A model generated the notes under the pieces. It had not been told where the DNA came from. It searched no databases and worked only from the letters and a program-made list of their open reading frames with translations. A DNA stretch of 64,000 bases from Roseateles oligotrophus (GTDB lineage Bacteria > Pseudomonadota > Gammaproteobacteria > Burkholderiales > Burkholderiaceae_C), in the NCBI RefSeq assembly GCF_025717515.1, contig NZ_JAJIRN010000001.1, positions 310,001-374,000 of the forward strand, written 5' to 3'. How positions within the stretch are numbered: position 1 is the first letter of the stretch; each line of letters begins with the position of its first letter. Below, in pieces: positions 1-10,363 of this stretch. A program made the position numbers and the translations under genes.

Positions 1-2193
1 GCTGCACCTAAGCGCAAGCGCAGTCCGGCGAAGCCTAAGGTTGAGGCCGCTGAGGCCGTTGCTGCTGTGGCCGATACGGCAAGCAGCGTCGAGGCTGTTG
101 CAGCGGTCAAGCCGCGCGCTCCGCGCAAGACGGCCGCCAAGAAGGTGGCTCCGGATCAGGTTGCTGCTGTTGTCGCCGATGTCGCGGCCGAGGTCGCTGT
201 AGCAGCGGCGGCGGTTGAGGCGATTGCCGGCGTTTCCACCGAAGAAGCGCCTAAGCGCCGTGCGCCGCGCAAGACTGCGGCCAAGTCGGTCGCCGTTGAA
301 GTTGCGGAAGCCCCAGTGGCCGAGCCAAGCCAGCCTCAGCCAATGTTCACGTTGGCGCCGGAGCCAGTGGATATGCGTGGCGCCGAGTTGGCCGAGGGTG
401 CTGAAGGCGGTCAAGCCAATGAGGCCAGCGAAGCCAATGCAGCTCATGAAGCAGGCGAGCGCGGTGGGCGAAACCGCAATCGCCGTCGTGGCCGCAAGGA
501 CGGCGTCGATGGTTTTGACGAGCGCCCGCCACGTGCCGAGCCTGCAAGTGTCGAGCCTGCGCCCGAGTTGGTGGCGGCGGTCGGTGAGCGCTTTGCCGAG
601 GTACTGGCCGGCGAGTTCGGCGAGGCCGATGATGAGGTGGACGAGCTGCCCGAGGTTCAGGAAGAAGAGGTCGAGAGCAAGCGCGTCTTGGCCGCCGAAG
701 CCGACGCGCCCAAGCTGCAAAAAGTGTTGGCTCAGGCGGGTATCGGTTCGCGCCGTGACATCGAGGACATGATTGCCGATGGCAAGATCGAGGTGAATGG
801 CGAAGTGGCGCATATCGGCCAGCGCATCTCCTTTGGTGACAATGTGCGAGTGGCGGGCAAGCCGATCCGCATCCGGATTTCTCCGCCGCCGCCGCGCATC
901 CTGGCGTATCACAAGCCGGCCGGCGAGGTCGTGACCTTCAATGACCCGGAAGGCCGCCCGACGGTGTTCCGTCACCTGCCACGCTTGCAGCAAGGCAAGT
1001 GGCAGGCGGTGGGCCGTTTGGACATGAATACTGAAGGTTTGCTCTTGTTCACCAACTCGGGTGAATTGGCGAACCAGTTGATGCACCCACGCTTCGGCGT
1101 CGAGCGTGAATACGCGGTGCGCGTCCTAGGCACCTTGAATAATGAGCAGCGCGCTCGTTTGCTTGAAGGCGTGATCATTGAGGGCCAGAAGGCGGCCTTC
1201 AAGAGCATCGAAGACGGCGGCGGCGAGGGCATCAATCGCTGGTACCGCGTCGTCATCACCGAAGGTCGCAATCGCGAAGTGCGCAAGTTGTTCGACTCGA
1301 TGGGTTTGACGGTGAGCCGTTTGATCCGTATCCGCTATGGCACGGTGGTGCTGCCGCGCGGCCTCAAGCGCTGCGTCTGGATCGAGTTGGGCGAGGACGA
1401 TGTGCAGGTGATTCGTCGTTTGGCCGGTGGTGATCAGGCGCGCGGTGGACGCGGCGACCGTAGTGAGCGCGGCGCTGAGCGTGGCGGTGAGCGCGGCAAT
1501 CGATCCAATGAGCGTGGCGACAACCGTGGTGGCGAGCGTGGCGACAACCGTGGCCTTGAGCGCGGTGCCGAGCGCGGACCGGATCGTGGTGGTGAGCGCA
1601 ATGCCGAGCGTGGCAATGCGAATACCCGTGGTCGGCGTGCCGATGGCCGCCATGCCGGTGTAGGCCCACGCCCAAGTCGGGTGGCGGAGCGTCCGGAACG
1701 TGCGCCAGGCAACGACCGTGGTGATCGCAATGATCGTGGTGACCGTCCGCAAGGCCGTGGCCCGGAGCGGGGCAATGACAGGCCGTCCGAGCGCTTCAGT
1801 GAGCGGCCACCGGAGCGCGCCAACGAGCGCGGTCCCGATCGTGGCGATGACGATTTCGAAGACGCAATCCCGCGCAATATCAATCCGCTGGAGCAGACCT
1901 TCGATCGTCGCTTTGCCGGCAAGGGTCGCGGTATCCCATCCGGTTTCGGTGCCGGTGGCAGCGCCCCGGATCGTGGCGGCAGGCAAGGCGGCCGTGGCGA
2001 TGGCGGTCGTGGCGACGGTCCGCGTCAGCCCGATCCGCTGCAGACTTCGGTCGGCTATATCGGCGCCGATGCCTTTGTGCGTCGCAGTGGGCGCGGCGGC
2101 GGTGGCGGTGGTCGTGGCGGCCAAGGCGGGCAGGGCGGCAACTCGGGTGGCGGTGGCCGTTCGGGCGGCGGCTACGGCGGCCGCAACCGTTGA
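1..2193 (+). CDS. rluB: 23S rRNA pseudouridine synthase RluB-type, 5' end outside window
   Basis: RsuA-family synthase converting a uridine of 23S rRNA (position 2605 in E. coli numbering) to pseudouridine. The frame is open from base 1, so the true start lies upstream; a GTG at 67 is only an internal candidate. Counting residues from 67, an Ala/Lys-rich N-terminal tail of about 215 residues precedes an S4 RNA-binding domain ([16 protein letters not shown]) and the catalytic domain, whose active-site aspartate lies in [12 protein letters not shown]. From about residue 455 the protein becomes a roughly 250-residue Arg/Gly/Glu/Asp-rich tail with degenerate ERGGERGN and ERGDNRG repeats, probably disordered and RNA-binding. 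E. coli RluB is about 290 residues, so both ends are extensions. RluB rather than RluE/F is inferred from the S4 domain and from neighbours typical of Burkholderiales rluB. Confidence 0.92.
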   Translation, partial: AAPKRKRSPAKPKVEAAEAVAAVADTASSVEAVAAVKPRAPRKTAAKKVAPDQVAAVVADVAAEVAVAAAAVEAIAGVSTEEAPKRRAPRKTAAKSVAVEVAEAPVAEPSQPQPMFTLAPEPVDMRGAELAEGAEGGQANEASEANAAHEAGERGGRNRNRRRGRKDGVDGFDERPPRAEPASVEPAPELVAAVGERFAEVLAGEFGEADDEVDELPEVQEEEVESKRVLAAEADAPKLQKVLAQAGIGSRRDIEDMIADGKIEVNGEVAHIGQRISFGDNVRVAGKPIRIRISPPPPRILAYHKPAGEVVTFNDPEGRPTVFRHLPRLQQGKWQAVGRLDMNTEGLLLFTNSGELANQLMHPRFGVEREYAVRVLGTLNNEQRARLLEGVIIEGQKAAFKSIEDGGGEGINRWYRVVITEGRNREVRKLFDSMGLTVSRLIRIRYGTVVLPRGLKRCVWIELGEDDVQVIRRLAGGDQARGGRGDRSERGAERGGERGNRSNERGDNRGGERGDNRGLERGAERGPDRGGERNAERGNANTRGRRADGRHAGVGPRPSRVAERPERAPGNDRGDRNDRGDRPQGRGPERGNDRPSERFSERPPERANERGPDRGDDDFEDAIPRNINPLEQTFDRRFAGKGRGIPSGFGAGGSAPDRGGRQGGRGDGGRGDGPRQPDPLQTSVGYIGADAFVRRSGRGGGGGGRGGQGGQGGNSGGGGRSGGGYGGRNR

Positions 2194-2301
2194 GTTTTGA
2201 TGCCGGGTCAGATTGGCTCGGCAGCCCGGCCAAGCCGTCTGTCACCGTCACACAGTACAATTCTTGGTTTTGCCAAGCCCTAAGATTTCAGGAGAATACC
2301 C

Positions 2302-2727
2302 ATGGCTATCGAACGCACCCTTTCCATCATCAAGCCCGACGCAGTGGCTAAGAATGTTATCGGCCAAATCTACGCCCGTTTCGAAGGCGCTGGCCTGAAG
2401 ATCGTGGCAGCGCGTATGGCGCACCTGTCGCGCGGCGAAGCCGAAGCGTTCTATGGCGTGCACAAGGCCCGTCCTTTCTTCAACGACCTGGTGAACTTCA
2501 TGATCTCCGGTCCCGTGATGATCCAGGCTCTGGAAGGCGAGAACGCCATCCTGACGCACCGTGATCTGATGGGCGCCACCGATCCTAAGAAGGCCGAGAA
2601 GGGCACGATCCGCGCCGACTTCGCCGACAGCATCGACGCCAATGCCGTGCACGGTTCCGACGCCGCTGAAACAGCCGCAGTCGAAATCGCGTTCTTCTTC
2701 CCTGGCATGAATGTTTACAGCCGTTAA
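2302..2727 (+). CDS. ndk: nucleoside diphosphate kinase
   Basis: Transfers the gamma phosphate from NTPs to NDPs through a phospho-histidine, keeping NTP and dNTP pools balanced in the cytoplasm. The 141-residue length is normal. The N-terminus [15 protein letters not shown] and the active-site motif NAVHGSDA (catalytic His117) are intact. The ATG is preceded by a good ribosome site (AGGAGA) about 7 bases upstream. It sits between rluB and rlmN on the same strand. A small GC-rich hairpin without a T tract lies between ndk and rlmN (about 2757-2778), so read-through to rlmN is likely. Confidence 0.97.
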   Translation: MAIERTLSIIKPDAVAKNVIGQIYARFEGAGLKIVAARMAHLSRGEAEAFYGVHKARPFFNDLVNFMISGPVMIQALEGENAILTHRDLMGATDPKKAEKGTIRADFADSIDANAVHGSDAAETAAVEIAFFFPGMNVYSR

Positions 2728-2795
2728 TTTGGCTTGAATTGGTTTTGCCTCACAGCCGCTCGGGCCTTGAGGCCTGAGAGGCGAGAGGCATCATC

Positions 2796-3929
2796 ATGGA
2801 CGCGGTCAACCTACTTGGTTTGACGAACCTAATCGGTTTCGATCTAGAGGGCCTGGCCGCATACTGCGAGCAGCTGGGTGAAAAGCGCTTTCGCGCCACC
2901 CAGTTGTTTCGTTGGATTCATCAAAAAGGTGCGTCTGATTTTGATCAGATGTCCGACCTGGCCAAGTCGCTGCGCGACAAATTGGCTTCCCGGGCGCATA
3001 TCACTGCGTTGCCGGTGATCTCCGAACATCTTTCTGCCGACGGCACGGTCAAGTGGCTGTTTGACGTTGGCGCCGGCGATGCGGTCGAGGCGGTGTTCAT
3101 TCCCGAAACCGACCGTGGCACGCTGTGCATTTCCAGTCAGGCCGGTTGTGCCGTCGGCTGCCGTTTCTGTTCGACCGGCCATCAAGGTTTTAGTCGCAAT
3201 CTGGACACCGGCGAAATCATTGCCCAGCTTTGGTACGCCGAGCACAGCATGCGCAAGCGCTTAGGGAAAAGCGAGCGCGTCATCTCCAACGTCGTCATGA
3301 TGGGCATGGGCGAGCCGCTGCAAAACTACAACGCGCTGGTGCCGGCGCTGCGCATGATGCTGGACGACCATGGCTACGGCTTGTCGCGCCGACGGGTGAC
3401 GGTGTCGACCTCGGGCGTGGTGCCGATGATCGACCGTCTGCGCGATGATTGCCCGGTGGCGCTGGCCGTGTCGCTGCATTCGCCGACCGATCCGCTGCGT
3501 GACCAGTTGGTGCCGCTGAACAAGAAGTACCCGATCGCCGAGTTGCTGGATGCCTGCAATCGCTATCTGGACAAGGCGCCGCGCGATTTCATCACCTTCG
3601 AGTACTGCATGTTGGACGGTGTCAATGACACGCCGGAGCAGGCGCATGCCTTGGTCGACTTGTTGCGCGGCCATGTGTCTTGCAAGATCAATCTGATCCC
3701 GTTCAATCCGTTTCCCGCATCGGGTTTGAAGCGCAGCTCGCGTGAGCGGGTGATGGCGTTTGCCGAAATCTTGATCCAGTCCGGCTTGGTCACCACCGTG
3801 CGCAAAACCCGCGGTGATGATATTGACGCGGCTTGCGGTCAGTTGGCTGGCGAGGTTCAGGATCGGACCCAGGTTCAGGTGCGCATGGTGCGCGCGCCAA
3901 TGATGGTAAAAGGCGCAGGTTCTTCCTGA
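2796..3929 (+). CDS. rlmN: dual-specificity 23S rRNA/tRNA adenine C2-methyltransferase RlmN
   Basis: Radical-SAM enzyme that methylates C2 of A2503 in 23S rRNA and A37 in some tRNAs. The iron-sulfur motif CAVGCRFC gives Cys118, Cys122 and Cys125. The SAM-binding segment [13 protein letters not shown] and the C-terminal resolving cysteine region ([10 protein letters not shown]) are present. Length 377 residues is usual. An AGAGGC-type ribosome site precedes the ATG. The stop codon is directly followed by the ATG of the pilF-like gene, so the two are probably co-translated. Confidence 0.97.
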   Translation: MDAVNLLGLTNLIGFDLEGLAAYCEQLGEKRFRATQLFRWIHQKGASDFDQMSDLAKSLRDKLASRAHITALPVISEHLSADGTVKWLFDVGAGDAVEAVFIPETDRGTLCISSQAGCAVGCRFCSTGHQGFSRNLDTGEIIAQLWYAEHSMRKRLGKSERVISNVVMMGMGEPLQNYNALVPALRMMLDDHGYGLSRRRVTVSTSGVVPMIDRLRDDCPVALAVSLHSPTDPLRDQLVPLNKKYPIAELLDACNRYLDKAPRDFITFEYCMLDGVNDTPEQAHALVDLLRGHVSCKINLIPFNPFPASGLKRSSRERVMAFAEILIQSGLVTTVRKTRGDDIDAACGQLAGEVQDRTQVQVRMVRAPMMVKGAGSS

Positions 3930-4793
3930 ATGCCAACAACGAGTCATAGCCGCATGAATCGCATGAATATTGCCTTGTCAGTCTCTGCTCTGCCCAGCGT
4001 ATTGGCGCGCTTGAGCGCCTGTTTTGCGGCGGCCCTTGCGGTGTTGGCTGTGGCTGCTTGCGCCGTGCCGTCGGAGCCCAAAGGAGAAGAGCCCCGGACC
4101 GCGTCTGATCAGACCGACGCCGATCGCCGCGCCAGTGTGCGCATGGAGTTGGCGGCGGCCTATTTTGGTCGCGGTCAATTCAATACCGCCTTGGATGAGG
4201 TCAAGTTGGCCTTGAGTTTGAAGCCGGATCTGCGCGAGGCGGTCAATCTGCGTGGTTTGATCTATGCCGCCATGGGCGAAACCAAGTTGGCCGAAGACAG
4301 CTTCAGGCGAGCCTTGCAGCTCTTTCCCCGCGACCCGGATACCTTGCATAACTATGGCTGGCTGCTGTGTCAGGAGCAGCGCTGGGCCGAGGCCGATGCG
4401 CAGTTCGACTTGGCCCTATTGCAAGCGAATTACCGTGCGCCGTCCAGAACATTGATGGCCAAAGGCATTTGCGAAGCGCGTTCCGGCCGCATGAGTGAGG
4501 CTGAGCGCAGTCTGGCCAAGGCCTTCGAGTTTGATCCGGCGAGCCCGGCCGTGGCCGTGAATTTCGCCGAGGTTCTCTACCGTAACGGACAATATACGCG
4601 GGCGCAGTTTTATATCAAACGGGTCAACGCCCAGCCCGAATTCAGCAATGCCCAGAGCCTGTGGCTGGCCTTGCGCATTGAGCGCCGCCTGGGCAATACA
4701 AGAACAGTGGATGAGCTGAGCCAGACCTTGCGGAATAAATATTCAGAGTCGCCCGAGCGACTGGCATTGGATGATGGCCGCTTCGATGAATGA
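3930..4793 (+). CDS. pilF: type IV pilus biogenesis lipoprotein PilF/PilW, TPR protein
   Basis: Outer-membrane pilotin-like lipoprotein needed for type IV pilus secretin assembly. The N-terminus has a hydrophobic segment ending in a lipobox (LAVAAC), followed by about six TPR units, including 'AAYFGRGQFNTALDEVKLAL' and 'FRRALQLFPRDPDTLHNYGW'. Three in-frame ATGs (3930, 3954, 3963) could start it; 3930 abuts the rlmN stop, while 3954 or 3963 would give a more typical signal peptide length. The position between rlmN and rodZ is the usual PilF/PilW context in Proteobacteria. Its 3' end is close to the next gene. Confidence 0.88.
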   Translation: MPTTSHSRMNRMNIALSVSALPSVLARLSACFAAALAVLAVAACAVPSEPKGEEPRTASDQTDADRRASVRMELAAAYFGRGQFNTALDEVKLALSLKPDLREAVNLRGLIYAAMGETKLAEDSFRRALQLFPRDPDTLHNYGWLLCQEQRWAEADAQFDLALLQANYRAPSRTLMAKGICEARSGRMSEAERSLAKAFEFDPASPAVAVNFAEVLYRNGQYTRAQFYIKRVNAQPEFSNAQSLWLALRIERRLGNTRTVDELSQTLRNKYSESPERLALDDGRFDE

Positions 4794-4803
4794 GGGAGAA
4801 CGC

Positions 4804-5745
4804 ATGTCTTCAGACCTGAGCGAGGCGCCGCCCTTGTTGCTAACGCCTGCGCCGCATTCAAGTGCCGGCGCAATGCTGCGCGAGTTGCGTATGAAGCAGG
4901 GTTTGCACATTGGCGCCATGGCCGCGATGTTGAAGGTTCCGCAGGCCAAGTTGGAGGCGCTGGAGTCCGATCGTTGGGACGAGCTGCCCGACGCAACGTT
5001 TGCCCGCGCGCTGGCCAAGGCCATGTGCCGGGTCTTGAAGGTTGACGCGGCCGCGGTGCTGGCCCTGCTGCCCAGAAGCAATGAGCCGGAGTTGATGGTT
5101 TCGCGAGGCTTGAATCAGCCCTATCGTGAGCACGATGGACGCTCCGAGGGCTTGTCTCTGGCGGTTTTGCGGCGTCCGCTCGTGTGGGGCTCCCTCTTGT
5201 TATTGCTGGGTGCGGCGGCGATCTACTTGATGCCGGCGGGCTGGGTCGATCGCTTGGGGCAGGCTCAGCCCAAAGCACCCGAGGCGGTGTCGGTGCCTCT
5301 GCCCGGCCCGGCAGTCGTGGAGCCGACCCTGATTGAGCCAACCGCCTCGGCATCGGCCCCCGCGGTGGCGCTGGAGGAGAAGGTTGCCATCGTTGTACCC
5401 GCTGCGGCCTCGTCGGCTTCGGCGGTACGCGGCGTTTCGGCCCTTAACTCGATCCTGGCTTCCGTCCCAGCGGCCTCGGCGCCAGTTGCCGGCGCGCCGC
5501 CTGCCGGCGCCGTGCCGCTGGCCGTCAAGGCCTCGGCCGAGACTTGGGTAGAGGTCGTCGACGCAAGGGGCCAAGTCTTGCTGTCCAAGACCCTGCGGGC
5601 CGGCGAAGAGCAGGCTTTGGCCGGTTTGCCCCCGCTCAAGGTCAAGGTCGGCAATGTCGCCGGCACCGAGATGCATTTGCGCGGCAGCAAGGTTGATCTT
5701 GCTGGGCAAGCCCAGAACAATGTCGCCCGTATTGAGTTGAACTGA
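4804..5745 (+). CDS. rodZ: RodZ-like cytoskeletal HTH membrane protein
   Basis: RodZ links MreB to the cell-wall elongation machinery. The 313-residue protein has an N-terminal HTH_25 domain (LRELRMKQGLHIGAMAAML, then ALESDRW and ARALAKAMCRVL), one membrane helix (WGSLLLLLGAAAIYLM), a long Ala/Pro/Ser-rich periplasmic linker, and a C-terminal DUF4115 beta domain (SAETWVEVVDARGQVL). An in-frame ATG at 4771 overlaps pilF, but ATG 4804 has a strong ribosome site (GAGGGAGA) and is preferred. It lies in the usual place between pilF and ispG. Confidence 0.88.
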   Translation: MSSDLSEAPPLLLTPAPHSSAGAMLRELRMKQGLHIGAMAAMLKVPQAKLEALESDRWDELPDATFARALAKAMCRVLKVDAAAVLALLPRSNEPELMVSRGLNQPYREHDGRSEGLSLAVLRRPLVWGSLLLLLGAAAIYLMPAGWVDRLGQAQPKAPEAVSVPLPGPAVVEPTLIEPTASASAPAVALEEKVAIVVPAAASSASAVRGVSALNSILASVPAASAPVAGAPPAGAVPLAVKASAETWVEVVDARGQVLLSKTLRAGEEQALAGLPPLKVKVGNVAGTEMHLRGSKVDLAGQAQNNVARIELN

Positions 5746-5773
5746 ATTGCACTGAACCGATTGATTGAAGACT

Positions 5774-7066
5774 ATGAGCGCACCCTTGATTGACACCACC
5801 AGTTCCTTGGAAGAAGCCATCGCGGCCGCCAGGCCCGCGCCGCGCCGCTCGCGCCAGGCAAGGGTGGTGTGGGGCGACCGGGTCGTCACGGTCGGCGGCG
5901 ACGCGCCAGTGCGCATTCAGTCGATGACCAATACCGATACGGTTGACGTCATCGGCACCGCCATTCAGGTCAAGGAGCTGGCGATTGCCGGCTCCGAGAT
6001 GGTGCGCATCACCGTCAACACGCCCGAGGCGGCCGAGGCCGTGCCGCATATCCGCGATCAACTCGACCGAATGGGCATCGATGTGCCCTTGGTCGGTGAC
6101 TTTCACTTCAACGGCCACCGCTTGTTGACCGACTTCCCGGCGATGGCGCAGGCCTTGTCCAAGTACCGCATCAACCCAGGCAATGTCGGCAAGGGCGATA
6201 AGCGCGACCGTCAATTCGGTCAGATGATCGAAGCGGCGGCGCGTTACGACAAGGTCGTGCGGATTGGCGTCAACTGGGGCAGCCTCGACTCCGAGTTGCT
6301 GGCGCAGATGATGGACGAGAACGCCGCGCGGGCCGAGCCCTGGGATGCCCAGCAGGTGATGTACCAGGCGTTGATTCAATCAGCACTAACGTCGGCCGCC
6401 TACGCACGCGAGCTCGGCCTGAATCCCGACAACATCATCATCAGCTGCAAGGTCAGCGGCGTGCAGGATCTGATTTCGGTCTACCGAGCCTTGGCCAAGC
6501 GCTGCGACTACGCGCTGCATCTGGGCCTGACCGAAGCCGGCATGGGCACCAAGGGCACGGTCGCCTCGGCGACTGCCTTGTCCATCCTGCTGCAAGAAGG
6601 CATCGGCGACACGATTCGAATTTCACTGACACCGCAGCCGGGCGAAGCGCGCACCCAAGAGGTGGTGGTCGGGCTGGAGATTTTGCAGTCCTTGGGTCTG
6701 CGTGCCTTTAACCCGAGCGTGACCGCCTGCCCGGGGTGCGGTCGCACTACCAGCACCACCTTCCAGGAGTTGGCCAAGCAGATCGATGACTTCCTGCGTG
6801 CGCAGATGCCGATCTGGCGTGCCAAGTATCCGGGCGTCGAGAATATGAAGGTCGCGGTGATGGGCTGCATCGTCAACGGCCCCGGTGAAAGCAAGCATGC
6901 CGACATTGGCATCAGTCTGCCCGGCACCGGCGAAGCCCCGGCAGCCCCCGTTTTCATCGACGGCGAAAAAGCCTTGACGCTGCGTGGCGCCGCCATCGCC
7001 GATGAGTTCCAGGTTTTGGTTGAAAACTATATTGAGAAGCGTTTTGGTGGCGTGATCGCTGCCTGA
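5774..7066 (+). CDS. ispG: 4-hydroxy-3-methylbut-2-en-1-yl diphosphate synthase
   Basis: Penultimate step of the MEP isoprenoid pathway: reductive ring opening of MEcPP to HMBPP on a [4Fe-4S] cluster. Cluster cysteines are visible in [10 protein letters not shown] and [18 protein letters not shown]. The early motif [14 protein letters not shown] is typical. At 430 residues it matches the long betaproteobacterial form, which includes an insert around residues 175-215 compared with the E. coli enzyme of about 372 residues. A TTG at 5765 is in frame, but the ATG at 5774 is the natural start. It works in the same pathway as dxr further along the window. Confidence 0.96.
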   Translation: MSAPLIDTTSSLEEAIAAARPAPRRSRQARVVWGDRVVTVGGDAPVRIQSMTNTDTVDVIGTAIQVKELAIAGSEMVRITVNTPEAAEAVPHIRDQLDRMGIDVPLVGDFHFNGHRLLTDFPAMAQALSKYRINPGNVGKGDKRDRQFGQMIEAAARYDKVVRIGVNWGSLDSELLAQMMDENAARAEPWDAQQVMYQALIQSALTSAAYARELGLNPDNIIISCKVSGVQDLISVYRALAKRCDYALHLGLTEAGMGTKGTVASATALSILLQEGIGDTIRISLTPQPGEARTQEVVVGLEILQSLGLRAFNPSVTACPGCGRTTSTTFQELAKQIDDFLRAQMPIWRAKYPGVENMKVAVMGCIVNGPGESKHADIGISLPGTGEAPAAPVFIDGEKALTLRGAAIADEFQVLVENYIEKRFGGVIAA

Positions 7067-7092
7067 ACCAAGTGCCTGAGCTGGATACGAGA

Positions 7093-8433
7093 ATGACTGC
7101 AGTTGACTTGAAGACAAACGCCCAGAAGAGCGCGCAAAAGCCAGAAGTCTTGCGTGCCGTAAAGGGCATGAACGATATTTTGCCGGCCGAAGCCGCGCGC
7201 TGGGAATGGCTGGAAGACAAGATGCGCAGCGTCTTGCAGCGCTATGGCTATGCCAATGTGCGCACGCCCATCGTTGAGCAGACCGCCTTGTTTGTGCGCG
7301 GTATTGGCGAGGTCACCGACATCGTCGAGAAGGAGATGTATGCCTTCGAAGACCGCGCCGACAAGCATGGCCAAGCCGAGCATTTGGCGCTGCGCCCCGA
7401 GATGACGGCCGGCGTGGTGCGCGCCATGATCGAGCACTCCTACCTGCGTGACTCGGGCCGCCGTCTTTACTACTTCGGTCCGATGTTCCGGCGTGAGAAG
7501 CCTCAAAAAGGGCGCTCCCGCCAGTTCCACCAGATGGGTGTGGAGGCCTTGGGCTTTGCCGGCCCGGATGTCGACGCCGAAGTGATCCTGCTGGGCAGCC
7601 GGCTCTTGCGTGAGTTGGGCTTGATCGCCGGTGAGCATTTCACCTTGGAGCTGAACTGCCTGGGCGAAACCGCCGAGCGCCTCGCCCACCGCGAGGCCTT
7701 GATCGCTTATCTGGAGCAGCACAAGGACTTGCTGGACGAAGACAGCCAGCGCCGCCTCTACAGCAATCCGCTGCGTGTGCTGGACACCAAGAATCCGACC
7801 ATGCAGGAGATGGTCAATGCGGCGCCTAAGTTGCTGGACTTTTTGGGCGAGGCCTCGATGGCCCATTTCAACGGGGTGCGGGCCATTCTTGACGCGGCCG
7901 GCGTGGGCTATCGCATCAATCCGCGCTTGGTACGTGGCCTGGACTATTACAACTTGACCGTGTTCGAGTGGGTGACCGACAAGCTCGGCTCGCAAGGCAC
8001 GGTCTGTGGTGGTGGGCGTTACGACGGTTTGATCGAACAGCTGGGCGGCAAGGCCGCGCCGGCGGTCGGCTTTGGCATGGGTATGGAGCGCATGCTTTTG
8101 CTGCTGGAGGAGGTGGGCGTGCTGGCTGCTGCGCCGACCTTGCATGCCTACGCCATCGTGCCCTCAAGTCAGGGCCTGCCGCAGGTGATGGTGGCCTTGG
8201 AGGCGCTGCGCGGCGCGGGTGTGTCTGTGCAATTCCATCCCGGTCAGAGCAGCATGAAGTCGCAGTTCAAGAAGGCCGATGCCAGCGGTGCCGGCTATGC
8301 GCTGATCTTCGGTGAGGATGAGTTGGCGCAGGGTCTGGTGGCCGTCAAGCCACTGCGCCGCGAAGGCGGCGAGCAGGGGATGCGCAGTATTTCTTGTGCC
8401 GCTGATTGGGCCGCCGAGCTGCTCAACGCATAA
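7093..8433 (+). CDS. hisS: histidyl-tRNA synthetase
   Basis: Class II aminoacyl-tRNA synthetase charging tRNA-His. Motif 1 lies near [16 protein letters not shown], motif 2 is [17 protein letters not shown], the histidine-specific signature is [15 protein letters not shown], and motif 3 is in [15 protein letters not shown]. The anticodon-binding domain follows. Length is 446 residues from ATG 7093. A GTG at 7072 is in frame but adds only seven non-conserved residues. It is the third gene of the ispG-hisS-yfgM-bamB-der run. Confidence 0.97.
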   Translation: MTAVDLKTNAQKSAQKPEVLRAVKGMNDILPAEAARWEWLEDKMRSVLQRYGYANVRTPIVEQTALFVRGIGEVTDIVEKEMYAFEDRADKHGQAEHLALRPEMTAGVVRAMIEHSYLRDSGRRLYYFGPMFRREKPQKGRSRQFHQMGVEALGFAGPDVDAEVILLGSRLLRELGLIAGEHFTLELNCLGETAERLAHREALIAYLEQHKDLLDEDSQRRLYSNPLRVLDTKNPTMQEMVNAAPKLLDFLGEASMAHFNGVRAILDAAGVGYRINPRLVRGLDYYNLTVFEWVTDKLGSQGTVCGGGRYDGLIEQLGGKAAPAVGFGMGMERMLLLLEEVGVLAAAPTLHAYAIVPSSQGLPQVMVALEALRGAGVSVQFHPGQSSMKSQFKKADASGAGYALIFGEDELAQGLVAVKPLRREGGEQGMRSISCAADWAAELLNA

Positions 8434-8488
8434 TCGCGGGCTAATTTCGCCCATTTCTATTCCAATAAATTCCGAGCAAATTTCATCC

Positions 8489-9172
8489 ATGGCGACGCAT
8501 CTCGATCTCGAAGAACAAGAACAGCTGGACCAGCTGAAGGCTTTTTGGAAGCAATATGGCAACCTGATCACCTGGACCATCACCTTGGTGTTGGCCGGCT
8601 TTGCGGCCTGGAACGGCTGGACCTGGTGGCAACGTGATCAGGCCGTCAAGGCTGCGGCCATGTATGAAGAGCTTGACCGTGCTGTGCAGGCCTTGGATGC
8701 CGACAAGGCCGGGCGCGTGTTTGGTGATCTGAAAGAGCGCTACCCGAAAACGACTTACACCGCCCAGGCGGCGATGCAAGCGGCCAAGCTGCAATACGAC
8801 AAGGGTCAGGCCGAGGCTGCGCGCGCCAGCTTGGCTTGGGCGGCCGACAACGCCGCCGACGATGAGTACCGTGATCTGGCGCGTCTGCGTTTGGCCGGTT
8901 TGCAAATGGAAGCCAAGCAATTCGCCGAGGCCGCCAAGACGCTTGATGCGATCAAGTTGCCCGACTTCACCGCGCTGCAGGCCGACCGCCGTGGCGATTT
9001 GTTTGTGCTGCAGGCCAAGCCCGAGTTGGCGCGCGCCGAGTATCAAAAGGCCTATGCGGCGATGAATAGCAAGCAGGACTATCGTCGTTTGATCGAAGCC
9101 AAGCTGGCAACCCTGGGCGTGGCGTCCGTAGAAGCGGCCGCTTCCGGGGCGGCCAAGGGAGCCGCCAAATGA
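8489..9172 (+). CDS. yfgM: YfgM-like ancillary SecYEG translocon / periplasmic chaperone protein
   Basis: Membrane-anchored TPR-like protein, related to the E. coli YfgM that partners PpiD at the Sec translocon. The 227-residue product starts MATHLDLEEQEQLDQLKAFW, has one membrane helix (LITWTITLVLAGFAAWNGW) and a periplasmic helical-repeat domain (YPKTTYTAQAAMQAAKLQYD onward). The ATG at 8489 is chosen because homology to the family begins there. The frame is open further upstream into hisS, but that part is not protein-like. The stop overlaps the bamB start (ATGA), implying translational coupling. Confidence 0.88.
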   Translation: MATHLDLEEQEQLDQLKAFWKQYGNLITWTITLVLAGFAAWNGWTWWQRDQAVKAAAMYEELDRAVQALDADKAGRVFGDLKERYPKTTYTAQAAMQAAKLQYDKGQAEAARASLAWAADNAADDEYRDLARLRLAGLQMEAKQFAEAAKTLDAIKLPDFTALQADRRGDLFVLQAKPELARAEYQKAYAAMNSKQDYRRLIEAKLATLGVASVEAAASGAAKGAAK

Positions 9173-10293
9173 TCGGCAAGAACTTCGTTGCTGCGGCTCT
9201 GTTGGTCGGCTTGCTGGCCGGCTGCTCCGTATTTAGCTCGTCCACGGCGACGAAGCCCGCTGTGTTGGAGCAGGTGACGCCCGCCATTGCCGGCACTGTG
9301 GTCTGGACGGCTCGGCTTGATAGCGTCAAGTTTCCACTTTCGATCGCGGCAGTTCGAGATCAATTCGTGGTCGCCGGCGGGGACGGCACGGTGCAGTCGC
9401 TGCAAGCCAGCGATGGGCGTGCGCTATGGAGTGCCAATGTCGGTCAAAAGCTGGCGGCCGGAGTGGGCAGTGATGGCCGCTTTGCCGCCGTCGTGACAAC
9501 GGGCAATGAAGTGGTGGCGCTGGAAGAAGGCCAGGTGATCTGGCGCAAGACGCTGCCGACGCCGGTCGTCGCGGCGCCCTTGGTGGCCGGAGAGCGGGTT
9601 TTCGTGCTGACGGTTGACCGTCAAGTGCATGCGTTTGATGCAAAAAATGGCGACAAGATATGGATCTTGCGCCGCCCGGGCGAGCCCTTGACGTTGGCGC
9701 AGCCGGGCGTGATTGCAGCCTACAAAGACACCTTGATCGTTGGCCAGGGTACCCGCATGGCGGGTGTTGACCCTTTGCGCGGCACGATCCGCTGGGAGGC
9801 CAGTGTGGCCAGCCCGCGAGGCACCAATGAAGTCGAGCGTCTGGCCGATTTGGTCGGCCCCATCGTGCGCAGCGGCGAGACGCTTTGCGCTCGTGCTTTC
9901 CAGTCGGCTGTTGGCTGTGTCAATGCCGAGCGCGGCAGTCTGATGTGGACGCGCAATGTCGGTGGCACCTTGGGTGTCGGCGGCGATGCGAAGCAAATCG
10001 TCGGTGGCGATGCGTCCGACCGCCTAAGCGCCTGGAGCACGCCCAATGGTGATGTGCTTTGGACCGCCGAGCAGTTTCTCAATCGGCGTTTGAGCTCGCC
10101 GCTGTTATTGGGCGCTACGGTGATTGTGGGGGACTTCGAGGGCTATGTGCACTTCCTCTCTGCAGCCACCGGCAAGACGCAGCTGCGCCTCTCCACCGAT
10201 GGCTCGGCCGTGGTTGCGGCGCCCGTCGTGCTGGGCAACACGATCTTGATAGCCACCCGAAATGGTGGCCTGTTTGCCATGCGACCCGAATAG
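9169..10293 (+). CDS. bamB: outer-membrane assembly lipoprotein BamB
   Basis: Beta-propeller lipoprotein of the BAM complex that helps BamA fold outer-membrane proteins. It has a lipoprotein signal with lipobox LLAGCSVF. A PQQ-like eight-bladed propeller follows, with repeated blade motifs such as GTVQSLQASDGRALW, VHAFDAKNGDKIW and PNGDVLW. At 374 residues it is normal length. It overlaps yfgM by four bases and precedes der, the standard order. Its partner bamA is at 32642-34948. Confidence 0.95.
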   Translation: MIGKNFVAAALLVGLLAGCSVFSSSTATKPAVLEQVTPAIAGTVVWTARLDSVKFPLSIAAVRDQFVVAGGDGTVQSLQASDGRALWSANVGQKLAAGVGSDGRFAAVVTTGNEVVALEEGQVIWRKTLPTPVVAAPLVAGERVFVLTVDRQVHAFDAKNGDKIWILRRPGEPLTLAQPGVIAAYKDTLIVGQGTRMAGVDPLRGTIRWEASVASPRGTNEVERLADLVGPIVRSGETLCARAFQSAVGCVNAERGSLMWTRNVGGTLGVGGDAKQIVGGDASDRLSAWSTPNGDVLWTAEQFLNRRLSSPLLLGATVIVGDFEGYVHFLSAATGKTQLRLSTDGSAVVAAPVVLGNTILIATRNGGLFAMRPE

Positions 10294-10363
10294 GACCGAA
10301 AATCGGTGCCTGATTCCTTGTGCGAATCGGCCTTGAATTCTTTGTAGTGAGAAAAATAAAAAT

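Noticed and set aside
1126-2124. 332-codon minus-strand Ala/Thr-rich frame opposite the rluB tail
   Set aside because: It arises from the complement of the Arg/Gly repeat codons. No start signal or family is seen.
2757-2778. Hairpin between ndk and rlmN as a terminator
   Set aside because: The stem CTCGGGCC/GGCCTGAG is good, but no T tract follows it, so termination is not supported.
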